Positions 11,161 through 21,487 of a DNA stretch of 64,000 bases are shown here, piece after piece. Position 1 is the first letter of the stretch. Each line of letters begins with the position of its first letter. The translations under genes were made by a program, and so were the position numbers. A model generated the notes under the pieces. It was not told the DNA's origin. It saw only the letters and a list, made by a program, of their open reading frames with translations, and did not search any database. This DNA is from Serpula lacrymans var. lacrymans S7.9. Taxonomy: Eukaryota > Basidiomycota > Agaricomycetes > Boletales > Serpulaceae. Where the stretch lies: NCBI RefSeq assembly GCF_000218685.1, contig NW_006763298.1, positions 382,049 to 446,048 of the forward strand. The letters run 5' to 3'.

Positions 11161-14100
11161 ATGGTACCTACGCGTTTCACTGCATCACATTCCTCCCGTC
11201 CTTTCGCTACTCTCATTTCTGTTCTCTCCCAAAATGTGCCCGCCATTCTTCGCAAACTCATTGGCGTCAATCGCGACAGCGTCGACACTACGTCGCACAC
11301 GCTCGTCAAGAGAGCGAGCGGTCCCAAGCACGATGTCACATTCATCATCTTCGCATGTCTCATCCCCATTCTTGTCTTGTTATCTGGTGTATTTGCCGGT
11401 TTGACATTGGGTTATATGAGCTTGGACGAAACTCAGCTCAATGTTTTAAGCATGAGTGGAACACCGTAAGCATTCTCACATTCTTATTCTTTCCACTGCA
11501 TACTTATCACTGCAATGACACAGCGAGCAGAAGCGATATGCTAACAAAATTAAGCCTATTCGCCAGAATGGTCATTTACTATTGGTGACTCTTCTTCTCG
11601 CGAATATGATTGTCAACGAGACACTTCCCGTCATCTCAGACCCTGTCCTCGGTGGTGGCGTTCCAAGTGTCATCACCAGCACAGTCCTTATCGTTATGTG
11701 AGTCTGTCTTTTTCGTATTTTCATGGACTCCTTTATCATTTCCATGAAATGATGTTTGGGGTCGTGGGCATATCAGATAAGCTAGGGGGTCAGCGCATTG
11801 AAAATTACTCAGGACTGGTGCCGCACTAGTCGGCATCTCTTTGAGTTGACCTCTCCGTTATCGTGGTGAAAGTTTGTACCCCACGTGTCGTGCATGTTGG
11901 TGTGACGTCACGTGCTTCTTTTACTTCACCAAGCGCTTTGGAAGCCGCGTGTTCGGAGGATTATTATTTAGCACATCTAATAGTCGCTCAGTTGGGCTGG
12001 TTTGTGTCGAGGTCTTAGAGAAACATTATCTGACAGTCAATTCTGGTTATCGAAATATAGCTTTTCGGAGATCATTCCTCAATCGTTGTGCACTCGCTAT
12101 GGCCTGTATCTCGGTGCAAAAATGGCGGGATTCACCCGAATTCTAATATACGTCCTAGTAAGTGATGTATGTCGGCGTCTAATGGACTATCTAACTCCCA
12201 TTTTAGGGAGTTGTGTCTTGGCCAGTTGCTAAACTTTTAGAATTCGCCCTGGGTCCTCATCATGGTGTTATGTATCGTCGAGCCGGTTAGCCTATCAATA
12301 CATTCCTTTATGCCTTCTCATGTCTAGTCTTTTTGATGCAGAACTGAAGGAGCTCATTGCAATGCATTCCTCTATGTCTGCTCACGGAGGAGATTTGAAG
12401 ACTGATACTGTAACTATCATTGGAGCAACTCTTGATCTGCAGGAGAAAGTCGTCAAACAGGTTTGTGGGTTGATGTACGATCGTCTCGAACCAGTCTCAT
12501 GGGTGCACTTGTTAGGCTATGACACCCATCAAGGATGTGTTCATGCTTTCTATTGAATCTCGACTTGACTATGAGCTCCTCAAGAAGATTTGTATGACCG
12601 GTCACAGTCGTGTTCCTGTATACGAAGAAGTGGAAATACCCGTGGATGCTTCCGGGCGCATCGAGAAGGTCAAAAAAATTGTTGGTATTCTATTAGTGAA
12701 ACAGGTAGGGCAAGATATCTAGTTGTTACGTGTTCCTGATTTATTTTGGAATATGTTACCAGTGTGTCCTATTAGATCCTAAAGGTGATCTCACTTGTAT
12801 TTTCTGTCAACCCTCTAATCACGATGAACTAGATGCTGTCCCTTTACGCAAAATTTCCCTCAATAAGGTCCCGTTCGTGCCCAATAATGAACCACTCCTC
12901 GGTATTCTCGACAAATTCCAGGAAGGTCGCTCTCACATGGCCATTGTCTCACGTATCAGCGTGGATAAAGCTGCCTCGGTTAAGAAAGTTGCCAAACGTT
13001 CGCTCACTCAACGCCTCCGGGATCGTGTCGGCATGGGCGATTCGAGTGATGAGGAGGAATCTGATTCCAAGGATCAACGCAAAGGAGAACGAGAGATATC
13101 ATGGTCCGATGAACAGACTGACGGTGATGGCGAAGCAACGCTTCAGGACGACGGATCTGCGGAGAAGGAGATCAGATTTGAGCAACCAAAGCAAGATAAG
13201 ACCATTGGCTTCAGAGGGAGAGGGCGTGGTCGGACTAAGAATCAAAGTCACAGGTCAGCAGATTTAGAAATGGGTGTAGCTGAGGAACGAGATAAGCACA
13301 GGATGAGATTGCCACGGTCTTCCCTTGCTTTGGAGCAGAGCATGCCGGCCGATGCAGTCTTAGCAAAGAAGAGTGCAGATGAGTTTTTGCAAGGTATCGA
13401 TCCCGCCGTGATGCCTTTGGGTATCATCACTTTAGAAGACGTTTTGGAAGGTTTGTGTCAACCATTTTTCAACCTCATGGATTAGTGATAACTGTTATCC
13501 GAAAATCAGAACTTATAGGGGAAGAAATTTATGATGAATTTGACCCTCAAGGCGCTAACGGCTCGATATCCTCTTATATGCCCACTGAAAGTTCGCCTTT
13601 GCCTACACTTCTTCGTACGGATTCTGTTCCAGAACTTGCTATCATGGGCACGGGCGACATCGCTGACGCGACTAATGCTAATGTACCGAAGGGAGTGGGT
13701 TCGACTCCGATCTTGCGTCCGATTGCTATGAGAGGATTCAGCTTTCTTAGGTCCAAGAGCGCCCCGCCCACTCCGAGGGACCAGGATGCCAAGTTAGCAA
13801 GTGCTCCATCTTCGCCTAAGCTTATGGCTTCTACTGTTGTAGAGATTACCGATGACGATCAAGAAGTTGCAGACGTTTCACCTGTGGTTGCCTTGGAGGC
13901 AGCCATTTTGAAAGACAATACTGACGACGCATTTTTATTGGACGATAAAGCCATGGTACCTTCTGTGGTTACTACGATAGGCACCAATGTCAGCAAGCCA
14001 CCTTGTAAGACAAGCTCAATGGGGACTACAAACACTGCCGTTATTCCCGTATCTGCTATACATGGATCTGTTAGCTCCCCTGCTTCCAGGAGCGTTTCTC

Positions 14101-14447
14101 CCTCGCCTTCTCTAGAGGCCTTTTTATTCGATAGGAAACGCCGTCTGGTCGCAGCCGCAGCTGTAGCCGGGAGCCCGACTAGCACCGTCATTGTACCCTC
14201 TGTTCCGAGTAACATCGCTTCGTCGAGTGGGGATAGGGATGTCAGAATCCCTTTGGCAAGAGGTGTTACACCCAGTATCAAAGGCACACGATTTAAGAGT
14301 AGCCCTCTGGGCGGAGGGGACAGAGCTGGAGTGATTGTTGCAGAGACGGTTAAAGAAGACAGAAATGACCAAACGGATGAGGCAGATAAAGACAAGGAGG
14401 GTGAGGAAAGGTCGATCAAGGACAAAGACGATGGTCGATTCTTATGA
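11161..14447 (+). CDS. MAM3: Mam3/CNNM-type membrane protein (DUF21 + CBS domains)
   Basis: CNNM-family membrane protein. The yeast relative Mam3 sits in the vacuole membrane and affects metal handling; animal CNNMs act in Mg2+ transport. The start at 11161 precedes a hydrophobic helix (FIIFACLIPILVLLSGVFAG) and the DUF21 hallmark (LTLGYMSLDETQL). Later exons give GGGVPSVITSTVLIV, then EIIPQSLCTRYGLYLGAK, typical of Mam3. CBS-domain sequence follows (MTPIKDVFMLS...GHSRVPVYEE...GILLVKQ, and SHMAIVSRIS...GIITLEDVLEEL), then a long Ser/Pro/acidic, probably disordered tail ending DKDDGRFL-stop. Eight introns can be placed; the second (11698-12060, 363 bp) is far longer than the others. It is convergent with the lysine catabolism gene, 257 bp away. 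Confidence 0.9.
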
Positions 14448-14704
14448 TAACCACAAGCATGAGGACGTGTTTCATACATTCGCAGTGGCACCAAATGCTC
14501 TAGGATGGTCAGCAATGTAGAATATTAATGTTATTTTATCACCGTTTTAAAACTGCTACAGCTGTGCTAAGCAAGATAACGGTTCATGTTCTTGGTGCTC
14601 ACACCTTTGAGGCTCAGTTAGGGTGGTTGTAGGAGAGGAGATCACTTGCACATTGGCAGCGAAGATAGGTTCTTTAAACACGTCAAGTTGGGACGCCGTC
14701 ATCA
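14448..14704. other. Convergent 3' intergenic gap
   Basis: 257 bp between the stop of the Mam3-like gene and the stop of the minus-strand lysine gene. Both 3' UTRs must lie here and may overlap. Nothing else was recognised. Confidence 0.5.
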
Positions 14705-17700
14705 TTACATTTCGTACATTGTTTCATTGTGGTTACTCAGTCCAGCCATCAGAGGCTCCTCGATGCCCAATCCCGCCTTGAAGCTCTCCTTCATATCTAA
14801 ACCCACGCTCTCAAGACCCTTCAATACGCTGGTGTAAAGGATTTCATTATCGGGACCGTGAACGCCTCGTACTGAGACATTGCCGTCGAGCACTCCCAAA
14901 GCAGCAAACGCCACAGGCAGTCCAACACAGCGAGCCATAGCAGATGCAGAATCATTACCATATACAATCAACGACGAAGTATGTATTTCCTCATTTCCGT
15001 GTAGAGTAGCTGAAGATGCGGAAAGAGTCTGTGCAACGATTTCGTGGGAGAGAACGACCATATCACGTTCTTTGGGTCCATACTTGAGTTTATGGGCGAG
15101 AATAGTTGTAAATAGATCGATAGGTGCTGTAGGCTTATTTGGCAGAGGCGGTAAAGGAGAGGCTGAGGAAGAATGCGGAGTCAAAGACAGCCAATCAAGA
15201 GCTTCCAGAAGCGGATCAATGCGTGATGAGGGTATGACTTCCGATGCTGCTGATATGATAGAAGGAAGGTTATTTTTTACGGGCAAACCTAGGCGTTTTT
15301 CCAGTGAGGCGCAGGCCAGAGAATTCCAAGATTCTAGGTTAATCGAAGATATGGTATCTAGCAGTCCCAGTGATTTGAATGAATGCATGAGGTCAGAAAA
15401 CCCAGGGTACCTGGAACAAAGGAGTCAATGGTTAGAAGAGTAGTATCGAAATAACTGTGACTGAGCCTTACCGAAGTGTCCCACGCAGCACAGTTCGCAG
15501 ATCATCCATACGCCCTAGTCGATACGCTGAAGCATACGCTAAGCTATCCCTGTTGGCTATACCTTCTAATTTTAATACATTCGAAACCGGGACGTTCGGG
15601 AAATGAATTTTCAAGACGTCCTCGCCTGGGATTTCCCAGACCTATACTCGAACCATCAGCGATTCAGGATAGTCAATCAAAAGCTCAGGTTTTTTTGCGA
15701 GTTCAACGAACCTTGCCGTTAAGCTTGAATCTAGCACTGTTCAGCGCTGCGCTTAATACACCTCTAGGACTCCAGCTAAACTTGTAACCAAGAGGAACAT
15801 CTGCACTTTCAGGAGCAGGGAGGCCTCCACAAAATGACGTAAACGAAACGATGCGCTTGTTTTGCGCTTTGAGTTTGGTAAGTAGAGATATAGCTGAGCA
15901 ATGATCGATCCCGGGATCCAAGCCGATTTCATTAAGTAGAAGGACATCCGCAGCTTGGGCTCTGCGTGTCACATTAGTCGAAGAGTAAGTCAAGCTGATA
16001 CCTATTCAAACCAGATAGTATACTTACCGCTCGTGCAAAGCCTGCATTGCTGGAGATATATAAGATGCAGTAACGAGGTGCTTGCGGTGCTTAATACATA
16101 ATTCAGCAACAGAAGGATGGAACGAAACAGGAAGAAGACTAATGAACGGTGAGTAATGACCCAACGGAAGTGAATCAGCGAACCATACCTGATAACCAGG
16201 TCAGCATTACTGATCAGACTTGATATCTTGCATGCGTCATTCATGTCAACGATGATGGAATTGGAATTTGAGTGCTGGCGTGTAACCCGATTAGCCTCAT
16301 CCGCACAATTGCTTGCTGTATAAAAGAATTAGGGGTTAGTGGCAGAGCATAAGCCACCCGTAATAGAAAACGTACCAACGATCAGCTCGATATCCGAGCG
16401 CTTGCAAATTTGGTCCACAGCTGGTCCTGCAACCATTCCGCTTCCCAGCATTAAGACATTCTTCTTTCTCAACTGAGGCTGCTGCTCGGATACTGCGGAT
16501 CGTCTAGTTGGTGTAGAAGGAGAACCATTTAAAGCAACGGTTGAGGCCCACTTCTGCAAAGGATCGTGCAACCACGCATGTTTCCCTTTAAGCTTGCCTC
16601 CTTGTGTGACAGTTGCTCTATTGACAGCTTCTGAATACTGCTCCCCCTCTAAGTTCTCGCGGCGATACCATCCGATCAGTGTCTTCAAATAAGGCATCAA
16701 TACACTCGAGAAGTGCTCCGACGCGTCTAAAGGAAGGCTGGCAGGCAAGATGTCTACAGACATGATCTGTACGCTTGGAAGGTGAGCTGGGAGCATGTCT
16801 GGCCTCGTACTGAAGAAGGGGTCAGAAAGGGTAGAAGCTCGAGGCATAAATTCAAGTCCTCCCTGTTACGTACAACCCGATCAGCGATTCGTAGCAAGGG
16901 CATAATATATCAGGATACATACTTCTACGTCACAACTTATGTCTCCAATACAACTGAATCGAGCCTTGCCAATTTCCTTTGCTTTGGTCAGCGCTACCAC
17001 AAGTTGTTCATTTGTCATAAGGCGTGGGTGAGCAGGTGTCCATCCTATTCCGTTTAGAAAGAGAGTGAGATATGGGGCAACCTGTGGAGACGTGACTAAA
17101 TTACAGATAGAGAGAAGGAAAGTAAATACCCTGGTATGGAAGTTTGATATATATTGTTCGGGATGTTGATAATAATCATCCCTATCATATCCATTTCTGT
17201 CTACGCGTGACAAATAATCTTGAGGGAGGACATGTACAATATATATCTGTGGGCAATTCTAAGCATTAGCCCTGCGCTAAATAGAAGTGCGATTACTTTG
17301 TGAAGGTCCGTGTCTGAAAACGTCAATTGAAAGACTAAAACTGAAGTGCACAGACAGACATACCAGGATTATTGACTACAGAAGGTAAATCCTCGACTCG
17401 AATATTTATCACTGGAAGTTCCGAGAGAATGGAAAGCGCGCCTTGAGATACCTGACCAGTCCTTACCAAAAGTGTCAGGTCGACTAATGATAACTGGAGC
17501 CTGACCATACTTACCCAGTTACACAAACCACAAAAGGACCTAATGACTTAGGAGTGCCATTTTGATTTATAGCTTCACCTATAGCCCTAAGAGACGCACG
17601 CAGAGACGGCACAGAGGGGTGTGTATGCGGCCGCGGTGTGTACTGAAGGAAGTTCGTGATCAGAGTAAGGTAAAGTACAAGTATGACGCTTACTAAGAAA

Positions 17701-18536
17701 GGGCTGGCTATACCCAGCTCAAGGTGCGAGTGGGCCATTGCAGATAGAGATTCAAGAGCGCCAGCGACTAGGTTAAATTTCAAATTTACAGTCAGCTTTT
17801 ACAACATATATGGAACCAGCTGACCTCCGGCAAACCATCCGAACCCTACTGTACGCTTGCCGTCATCACCCGTCAGCAATTCATAGTCGATGAGCCTTGG
17901 GAGTAGCTTTCCTTCCTCGCTATTTCCAAGAAAGCGAGACAAGAGATTCATGTTATATTCCTGACCTTTAATTGTATGAGAGAACATGAGGTGAGTCCGC
18001 GGAACAGAGTGCTCGGAATTTGTGTCAGGGGCAATTAATGGTGATATTACTAGTTCGCTCAATGGTGTTTCCTTGATCCCCAACACTATATGTGCTGGAG
18101 TAAGTGTAGGATGAATGCAAGCGCCAGCCTACGCAAATTCAAAATGATACAAAAGTGAGTAGGACGAGAATCAGGAAAGGAAATGGACGCATGGAAACAC
18201 GTTCATCACGTAAGTGTCTTGGATTCTAGTTGTACGTCGAGAGGCCAAGATTGGGGAGACTAGTCCCCACTGAATTTGCAAGGAGTAATAGTTAAGGAAA
18301 ATACCAACCTTGAGGAAGTCGTCGATAGGAAATATCCTTCTGTCACAATCTTGGATAAGAACTTTGACTCTGTCCGAACGGACGAGCTGCTCGACACCCT
18401 GTGGTGTGATCGGACAACGACGCTCCCATATTCTTGATGGATCTTCACGTCGTATACCAATGGTAAGGGGCGTAGTAGAGATATTCCTGCGGAAAGCAAC
18501 GACACGAGAAAGGGGTGAACGCCCTTGACGAGCCAT
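14705..18536 (-). CDS. Bifunctional lysine-ketoglutarate reductase / saccharopine dehydrogenase (AASS type)
   Basis: Fusion of the two enzymes that turn lysine into aminoadipate semialdehyde via saccharopine, as in animal AASS and plant LKR/SDH. The ATG at 18536 ([20 protein letters not shown]) starts an Arg/Ser-rich, mitochondrial-type presequence; the open frame upstream has no ATG. The N-terminal LKR half shows [20 protein letters not shown], then [45 protein letters not shown], and [20 protein letters not shown]. The C-terminal SDH half begins with a Rossmann motif ([16 protein letters not shown], near 16440) and carries [20 protein letters not shown] and [20 protein letters not shown]. 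About ten short introns. It ends NETMYEM-stop at 14705. Yeast uses separate LYS1 and LYS9 genes, and a SPE3-LYS9 fusion is known in some basidiomycetes, so this LKR-SDH fusion is worth noting. A catabolic role is inferred. Confidence 0.9.
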
Positions 18537-19358
18537 GCCAGATAATAGATGTGTGAGGAAAGGATACAAGTAAAAGGGGCAAGACTACTAGTTAGATCGT
18601 AACGCTAGTGCGTGTCTAGATCCGAGCCGACATGGAGCTAGACGGTAGCGACGTGTTACTGTAAAAGTACTGTTAGGCGTTCAAACCGTGACAGTTCACT
18701 TGATCTCATCAAGAAATGATAAGGAGTAGCTCAACCCGGTACCTTATGATGGTCCCCAGCAACCTTGGCAATCCTTGCAATCCTTGTGTATCTGATGATG
18801 CCAACTGCAACAGTAACAACAGGTCCATTGAGAATCACAGGTCGTGCGTTGCCGGTATTACAGGTACGGTTGGTTTTGCAACTGAGCTGCATTATGGACG
18901 TCACATAAGTCACAGCATAACGATGAACCAATGCGTGCACCACGGGCATAAAAGCCTAGTTAAGATTCACTGCGGCGTTGGCGCGGGTGGGCGCCAGCGG
19001 CGCTTGGCTTCCCCCTCTGTACTTCACTGTATTACTATCATTGAACCACCAAAACTAATCGGTAACGGCGCTTCGGCGCCAAATCCCCGACTCATGTTTT
19101 TGATACATACAATTTATCACAATGTATATTCTATATAATAAACAGCTGACAAGATCAAAAAGGATAGACATCTATAGAATTCAGAGCAATCGTTGAGGAG
19201 CAAACAACACAAGGACATGGAACAGCAAGAAAACGACACTACAACAGGCCAGGAAAACAACGGACACCTGCGAGACCAAGACAACAAGAAAATACGAGCA
19301 ACAACCACCCATTTTCTATACTATATACAGCCAACAAATGAGCATTCCTAAAGTAAGA
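18537..19358. other. Intergenic / probable 3' flank of broken gene G0
   Basis: Holds the promoter of the lysine gene (near 18537) and, on the minus strand, sequence downstream of the G0 stop. Near 18960-19080 is a GC-rich patch with GGCGCC-type repeats and a perfect hairpin at 19067-19080. No convincing coding frame was seen. Confidence 0.45.
19067..19080 (+). other. Perfect short hairpin with TTCG loop
   Basis: GGCGC-TTCG-GCGCC: a 5-bp perfect stem closed by C-G around a TTCG loop, the very stable cUUCGg tetraloop form if transcribed on the plus strand. Confidence 0.6.
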
Positions 19359-19466
19359 TTAGCCCAGTGTCTCGAGATCAAGCATCTCAAAGGGTTCGTC
19401 TAGACTGAAAGGAGGGTCAGGTTTCTTTGAATGATTGTCCTTCTTAGTGGGAGAAGGAGGAGCCGG
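19359..19466 (-). pseudogene. Broken gene G0, C-terminal fragment with stop
   Basis: Reads on from fragment 29546-29649 once solo LTR X1 is removed: the frame crosses the CCGG target site without a shift, giving PPPAPPSPTKKDNHSKK and ending FEMLDLETLG-stop at 19359-19361. The segment is Pro/Lys/Asp-rich with an acidic-hydrophobic end. I do not recognise the protein; it could be a host gene or the C-terminus of another transposon's protein. Confidence 0.65.
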
Positions 19467-19777
19467 TGTCATGCACCAAAGTTGATTGGTAGCATGGACA
19501 GGTGTCAATAACGAAGCGAATATTCAAAAAGACTCGCCTTTGCGCCACACAGGCACAGTGCCACGTGGAATAGTAATTAATATTGCCCTTTTTGAACTTG
19601 TGGCTGATCAGCACCACCTCTATTAGGCAATCCAGTCACGCTCACCTTTGCTTTTCCATCCGGTACTTTCCGCATTTCGGCATTTCGGCAAATTTTCGCG
19701 TCGCCACTGGCTACACATTGCATTGCACCCTCGCTTTTGTCGTTTCCCTTACTCCCCTTCCTTTGCCTAGCCCCACC

Positions 19778-20320
19778 ATGGGCCCCTTCCTCTCCTTTTT
19801 ATTCTCACCCGACGGTCGTTTCTGGGTCCCCATTTTAGTTCACCTCCTCGTCACCTCCACCCTCCTCCTCCTCATCTTCTTTGCACCCCCACCATTTCTG
19901 ATGTCACCACTTCCTATCCGCTTCCGTCGCCGATCCGTTGACTACCACGTGCCACTGCTGATATCAGCAAAGCCCCGGCGGCCGGTCCAAATAGGGCAAC
20001 AGGTCCATCTTCATGACGTCGATCTGCCATCATATACTATCAAAACATCGGTCGCTCGTCTTGCCTGGTTGGAGCGTGGGTGGGTAGTTTTTGAGCTGGA
20101 GAAGGTTCATCCCCTTGCGTCGCCCATGTTCATCGCTGTCCCATTCACTTGGGTACACTTATCATTTGTCCATCGTCTTCGCTACAGCTACACCTACCAC
20201 ACGCTGCCTGGGACTCACTTGTTCCAAATTGGAACTACTCCTCTCCCTCCCTCGTTTGATCAGGTGGTCCAACACAACCAGTCCATTGGTAAGGCCATGG
20301 AACTGTCGGATTTGGACTAG
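19778..20320 (+). CDS. U3-encoded 180-aa putative membrane protein (X1 copy)
   Basis: Open frame of 180 codons starting at an ATG in strong context (CACCATGGG). It lies wholly in the U3 part of the X LTR, upstream of the LTR TATA box, with AATAAA about 120 bp after the stop. Near residues 14-40 is one hydrophobic segment (VPILVHLLVTSTLLLLIFF) followed by a basic stretch (PIRFRRRSVDYH), which suggests a single-pass membrane protein. The C-terminal part has a compact, non-repetitive composition (GQQVHLHDVDLPSYTIK, LERGWVVFELEKVHP). The frame also stays open upstream without an ATG. It is conserved and uninterrupted in X2 and X3. No family recognised. Confidence 0.55.
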   Translation: MGPFLSFLFSPDGRFWVPILVHLLVTSTLLLLIFFAPPPFLMSPLPIRFRRRSVDYHVPLLISAKPRRPVQIGQQVHLHDVDLPSYTIKTSVARLAWLERGWVVFELEKVHPLASPMFIAVPFTWVHLSFVHRLRYSYTYHTLPGTHLFQIGTTPLPPSFDQVVQHNQSIGKAMELSDLD

Positions 20321-20731
20321 GTGGTGGACCGGTGGCTCCAGTTTCTTTTTTTTCAGCAGAACATTCATTTACAGTGCGATTATTTTTGATTTTTGAATCA
20401 TTTTTATGGACACATATTTTTTTAGAATGCCTGACTGACAATAAAGGAACTGTGTTGATACTGATAGTGTTTTGCCTTGCCCTTTTTTTACTGCATCTTC
20501 CCATGACATCATGATTTTCCTGCTCTCCTTTTGCTATTGGACTTTACTTTATGGCTGTACAAACCTGTGACATTACTCACAGCATTCATTGTTCTATCCC
20601 TTTCTTTTCCTTTTTTTGACAATCTTATCCTGTACTACCTACACAGGATTTGTCAGCGTACATTCCTTCCTTCATATTCTTTCTCATTCTTTTTGCACAG
20701 CTATACTGTGCATAGCCTACTTCTCTTTTAC

Positions 20732-20739
20732 TATATAAA
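20732..20739 (+). promoter_or_regulatory. TATA box of LTR X1
   Basis: TATATAAA in the context ACTATATAAACCCC. The same box is present in X2 (near 57412) and in inverted form in X3 and X4. It marks the likely U3/R boundary a few tens of bases downstream. Confidence 0.6.
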
Positions 20740-20845
20740 CCCCTGTATTTTACCTTGTAAAAAAAAAAAACAAGAACTCGATTCCAGACTTCTTCTCTAA
20801 TCTTAAGTCCACTTCTTACTGCTACTTGTGATCCAATGTGGTCAC

Positions 20846-21473
20846 TGTCAGGCAACAAATACGAAGCTATATAACAAAGCCCAATGTCTGGTCAAGTCCT
20901 TCCTTGAAGGCGGTGAATCAGAGTATGAGAATGAAGAGTATCGGTAAGAGCGCAAATCCAAACTAATATTGAACTGGAGAACAATACATCAAGTATGTAC
21001 TTCTCTATATAGTGAACGACGATGGTCAGACCGAGAAAGGGGAGTACTGAGAAAGTGGTCTGACCAGCTAGCTAACCAATAAGAAAAAAGGAAGAAAGTG
21101 GTCCGATCTATCGTCTTTACTAATCGTACGAGAAAGCGTATTGGTAAGGGATGTACGATTGGCTGTATCAGTAAGCCCATGAGAAGGCGCTGACTCACAA
21201 CCTTCTTCGCTTATCAATATTCCTCCGAAGTATTCCCAGACATAGCACTGGATCGTGACTATGTCATCTGGATATCTTCTCGAGGGTCGACAACGAGTCT
21301 ACCTCGTCGTAGGTACGATAGAACGTGAGTGTGAAGAGAGAATAAGAAGAAAAATGATAAAAGTAATAAGACACCTGCTGTAATCTCTAGTCCAAGGGCA
21401 AGAGGAGTGACGGGGATTGAGTCTGCTAACCACGACATGACGGGAATGCGATAAGAAAAATCGATTCCTCACA
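20846..21473 (-). repeat. Gypsy-A 3' LTR, 628 bp
   Basis: Runs TGTCAGGCAAC...GATTCCTCACA on the plus strand, with TG/CA ends. It is identical by eye to 28464-29091. Confidence 0.93.
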
Positions 21474-21487
21474 TTAGCTCCCCTTTT
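21474..21487 (-). other. Gypsy-A polypurine tract
   Basis: On the minus strand AAAAGGGGAGCTAA abuts the 3' LTR: the expected plus-strand priming site. Confidence 0.75.

Noticed and set aside
19583..19777. N-terminal extension of the X U3 protein
   Set aside because: The frame is open but begins with TTG; the ATG at 19778 has a far better context, so the shorter form was kept.
20531..20800. 89-codon frame in LTR X overlapping the TATA box (copies near 57211 and 62155)
   Set aside because: It starts at a near-cognate codon, is T-rich low complexity, spans the LTR promoter and is broken by indels between copies; it is probably by-product openness.
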